Positions 5,226-6,400 of a DNA stretch of 6,400 bases are shown in pieces (position 1 is the first letter of the stretch; each line of letters begins with the position of its first letter). Location of the stretch: the NCBI GenBank assembly GCA_031284105.1, contig JAITAN010000233.1:1-6400 (forward strand), written 5' to 3'. The notes under the pieces were generated by a model. It had not been told where the DNA came from. It saw only the letters and a program-made list of their open reading frames with translations, and did no database searches. Both the position numbers and the translations under genes were made by a program. This stretch comes from Treponema sp. Lineage in GTDB: Bacteria > Spirochaetota > Spirochaetia > Treponematales > Breznakiellaceae.

Positions 5226-6400
5226 TTGCGGTATCGTTATTCGACATATAAAGATGGAAAACCGATAAAAAAGGCAGTGGTTTATACACGGGGCGAACAT
5301 TGTATAAACGTTGCCGATGTTGATATTGATGCAATACGGATTATAGAACGTCTTGTTGTAGCCGGCTTTGAAACGTATATCGTAGGCGGCGCTGTTCGGG
5401 ATTTACTTCTCAGTAAAAGGCCGAAAGATTTTGATATTGTGAGCGCCGCAAGTCCCAATCAGATTAAAAAACTCTTCCGTTCCGCACGGATCATAGGACA
5501 CAGATTCAGATTAGTACATGTCCCCGTTGGTAATAAAATATTTGAGGTCGCTACTTTCCGCTCCATTACCGATGGTTCCGCCGGTAACCTTTTTGGTACC
5601 ATAGAAGAAGACGTGCTTCGCCGCGACTTTACCCTTAATGCGCTTTTCTACGATCCCAAGAAACAGTTGGTGATTGACTATGTCGGCGGCATGAAAGATA
5701 TACAGGATCGGCGTATAAAGCCAATCATTCCCTTAAAAACTATGTTTATTGATGATCCGGTACGCATAATCCGTGCGGTGAAATATGCTTCGACAACCGG
5801 CTTCAAACTGCCGCTCGCCCTTATCTGGAAGATCAAGCAAGAGGCGTCTTTACTCGGCGATGTTTCGCCTTCGCGTCGTACCGAAGAAATTTTCAAGATC
5901 ATCCGCTCGTCAAAAGCGGCGCTAATCGTTGAAAATCTTGAGAATTTCGGACTGTACCAATACCTCCAACCTAATGCATCGAAACTCATGCGGGAAGATA
6001 CCGCTTTTCGCAAAAAATATATGCAAAGGCTCGCCGTTCTGAATCGGGAAGACAGGCAATCCGAAGATAAAGAAAACCTTGCCGCTCTGGTACAGGACTA
6101 TCTTGAGATGGGCGTAGATTGGAACGAGCAGCATATCGATCATTACAAAAATACCTTTTATGAAGCCCGCCGGTTTGTGTTGCCCATGAATCCGCCGCGT
6201 TTTGATCTTGACGGTGCGGTAAAACTCATCTACAGAGAACATGGCGTCATTATCAAACATTCCCTCTTTGCCAAAGACCGCCCATCGGCGCGGGCACGGG
6301 CAATATGTTCCGGCGCGAAGGATGTAGGGCAGGAGTCCCAGCCTAAACCTGACCAAAAGAAAGCGAAAGCGACATCTGGCCGGCGCGCCATGTCGGAGAA
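5226..6400 (+). CDS. pcnB: Poly(A) polymerase-like class II nucleotidyltransferase (3' end outside the window)
   Basis: PcnB-type enzymes add A tails to RNA 3' ends and so promote decay. The frame starts at TTG 5226 and gives 391 codons without a stop before the right edge. YIVGGAVRDLLLSKRPKDFD at 51-70 holds the Gly-Gly motif (54-55) and the metal-binding Asp68 and Asp70. IIGHRFRLVHV at 89-99 matches the signature described for bacterial poly(A) polymerases rather than CCA-adding enzymes, with His in place of one Arg/Lys. RRDFTLNALFYDP at 132-144 and IDDPVRIIRAVKYA at 175-188 are the following core motifs. The RNA-binding part (about 190-350) is poorly conserved. From about 363 the chain becomes hydrophilic and Lys/Arg-rich (KPDQKKAKATSGRR), as in the basic C-terminal tail of E. 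coli PcnB. The insertion present in E. coli PcnB before the FGSIEED motif is missing. The CCA-less tRNAs nearby make a CCA enzyme the main alternative. Confidence 0.85.
   Translation, partial: MRYRYSTYKDGKPIKKAVVYTRGEHCINVADVDIDAIRIIERLVVAGFETYIVGGAVRDLLLSKRPKDFDIVSAASPNQIKKLFRSARIIGHRFRLVHVPVGNKIFEVATFRSITDGSAGNLFGTIEEDVLRRDFTLNALFYDPKKQLVIDYVGGMKDIQDRRIKPIIPLKTMFIDDPVRIIRAVKYASTTGFKLPLALIWKIKQEASLLGDVSPSRRTEEIFKIIRSSKAALIVENLENFGLYQYLQPNASKLMREDTAFRKKYMQRLAVLNREDRQSEDKENLAALVQDYLEMGVDWNEQHIDHYKNTFYEARRFVLPMNPPRFDLDGAVKLIYREHGVIIKHSLFAKDRPSARARAICSGAKDVGQESQPKPDQKKAKATSGRRAMSE

Noticed and set aside
5678..6356. Minus-strand frames of 111 and 144 codons at the right end
   Set aside because: They are antisense to the nucleotidyltransferase core motifs of pcnB and lack any recognisable domain.

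Overview
The window looks like a piece of a spirochaete chromosome, most likely Treponema or a close relative. This is an inference from the style of the proteins (a PcnB-type nucleotidyltransferase, a two-domain NagZ, a spirochaete-like radical SAM enzyme) and from tRNA genes without an encoded CCA. It is not proven by a marker gene. Base composition is moderate, except for a clearly GC-rich left end.

Left end (1-344): the C-terminal part of an IS5-family-like transposase enters from the left on the + strand and ends at a TGA at 195-197, well short of the usual C-terminus. About 147 bases without a convincing gene follow. They contain a strong 10-bp hairpin whose loop carries an AGGAGG sequence.

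Minus-strand operon (3895 down to 345): a radical SAM protein, a possible 54-residue small protein that bridges to the next gene, a secreted NagZ-like beta-N-acetylhexosaminidase, and a GNAT acetyltransferase. The junctions overlap (17 nt, ATGA, TAATG), which suggests one translationally coupled transcript. The promoter before the radical SAM gene would start transcription at or beside the ATG, so the message is probably leaderless.

Divergent control region (3896-4021): two sigma70-like promoters point away from each other. Each has a perfect inverted repeat with a 4-nt centre between its -35 and -10 boxes.

Plus-strand unit (4022 to the right edge): tRNA-Thr(UGU), tRNA-Tyr(GUA), an alpha/beta hydrolase of the monoacylglycerol lipase/S33 type, and a poly(A) polymerase-like gene that starts at TTG and runs off the window. 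Both tRNAs lack an encoded CCA and both show changes at normally well-kept positions: two stem mismatches in tRNA-Thr, and C in place of the T at position 55 of tRNA-Tyr.

The contents are mostly housekeeping. I see no defence system, CRISPR array or complete mobile element. The most interesting signals are the paired promoter palindromes, the small bridging ORF, the tRNA oddities and the decayed insertion site at the left end.
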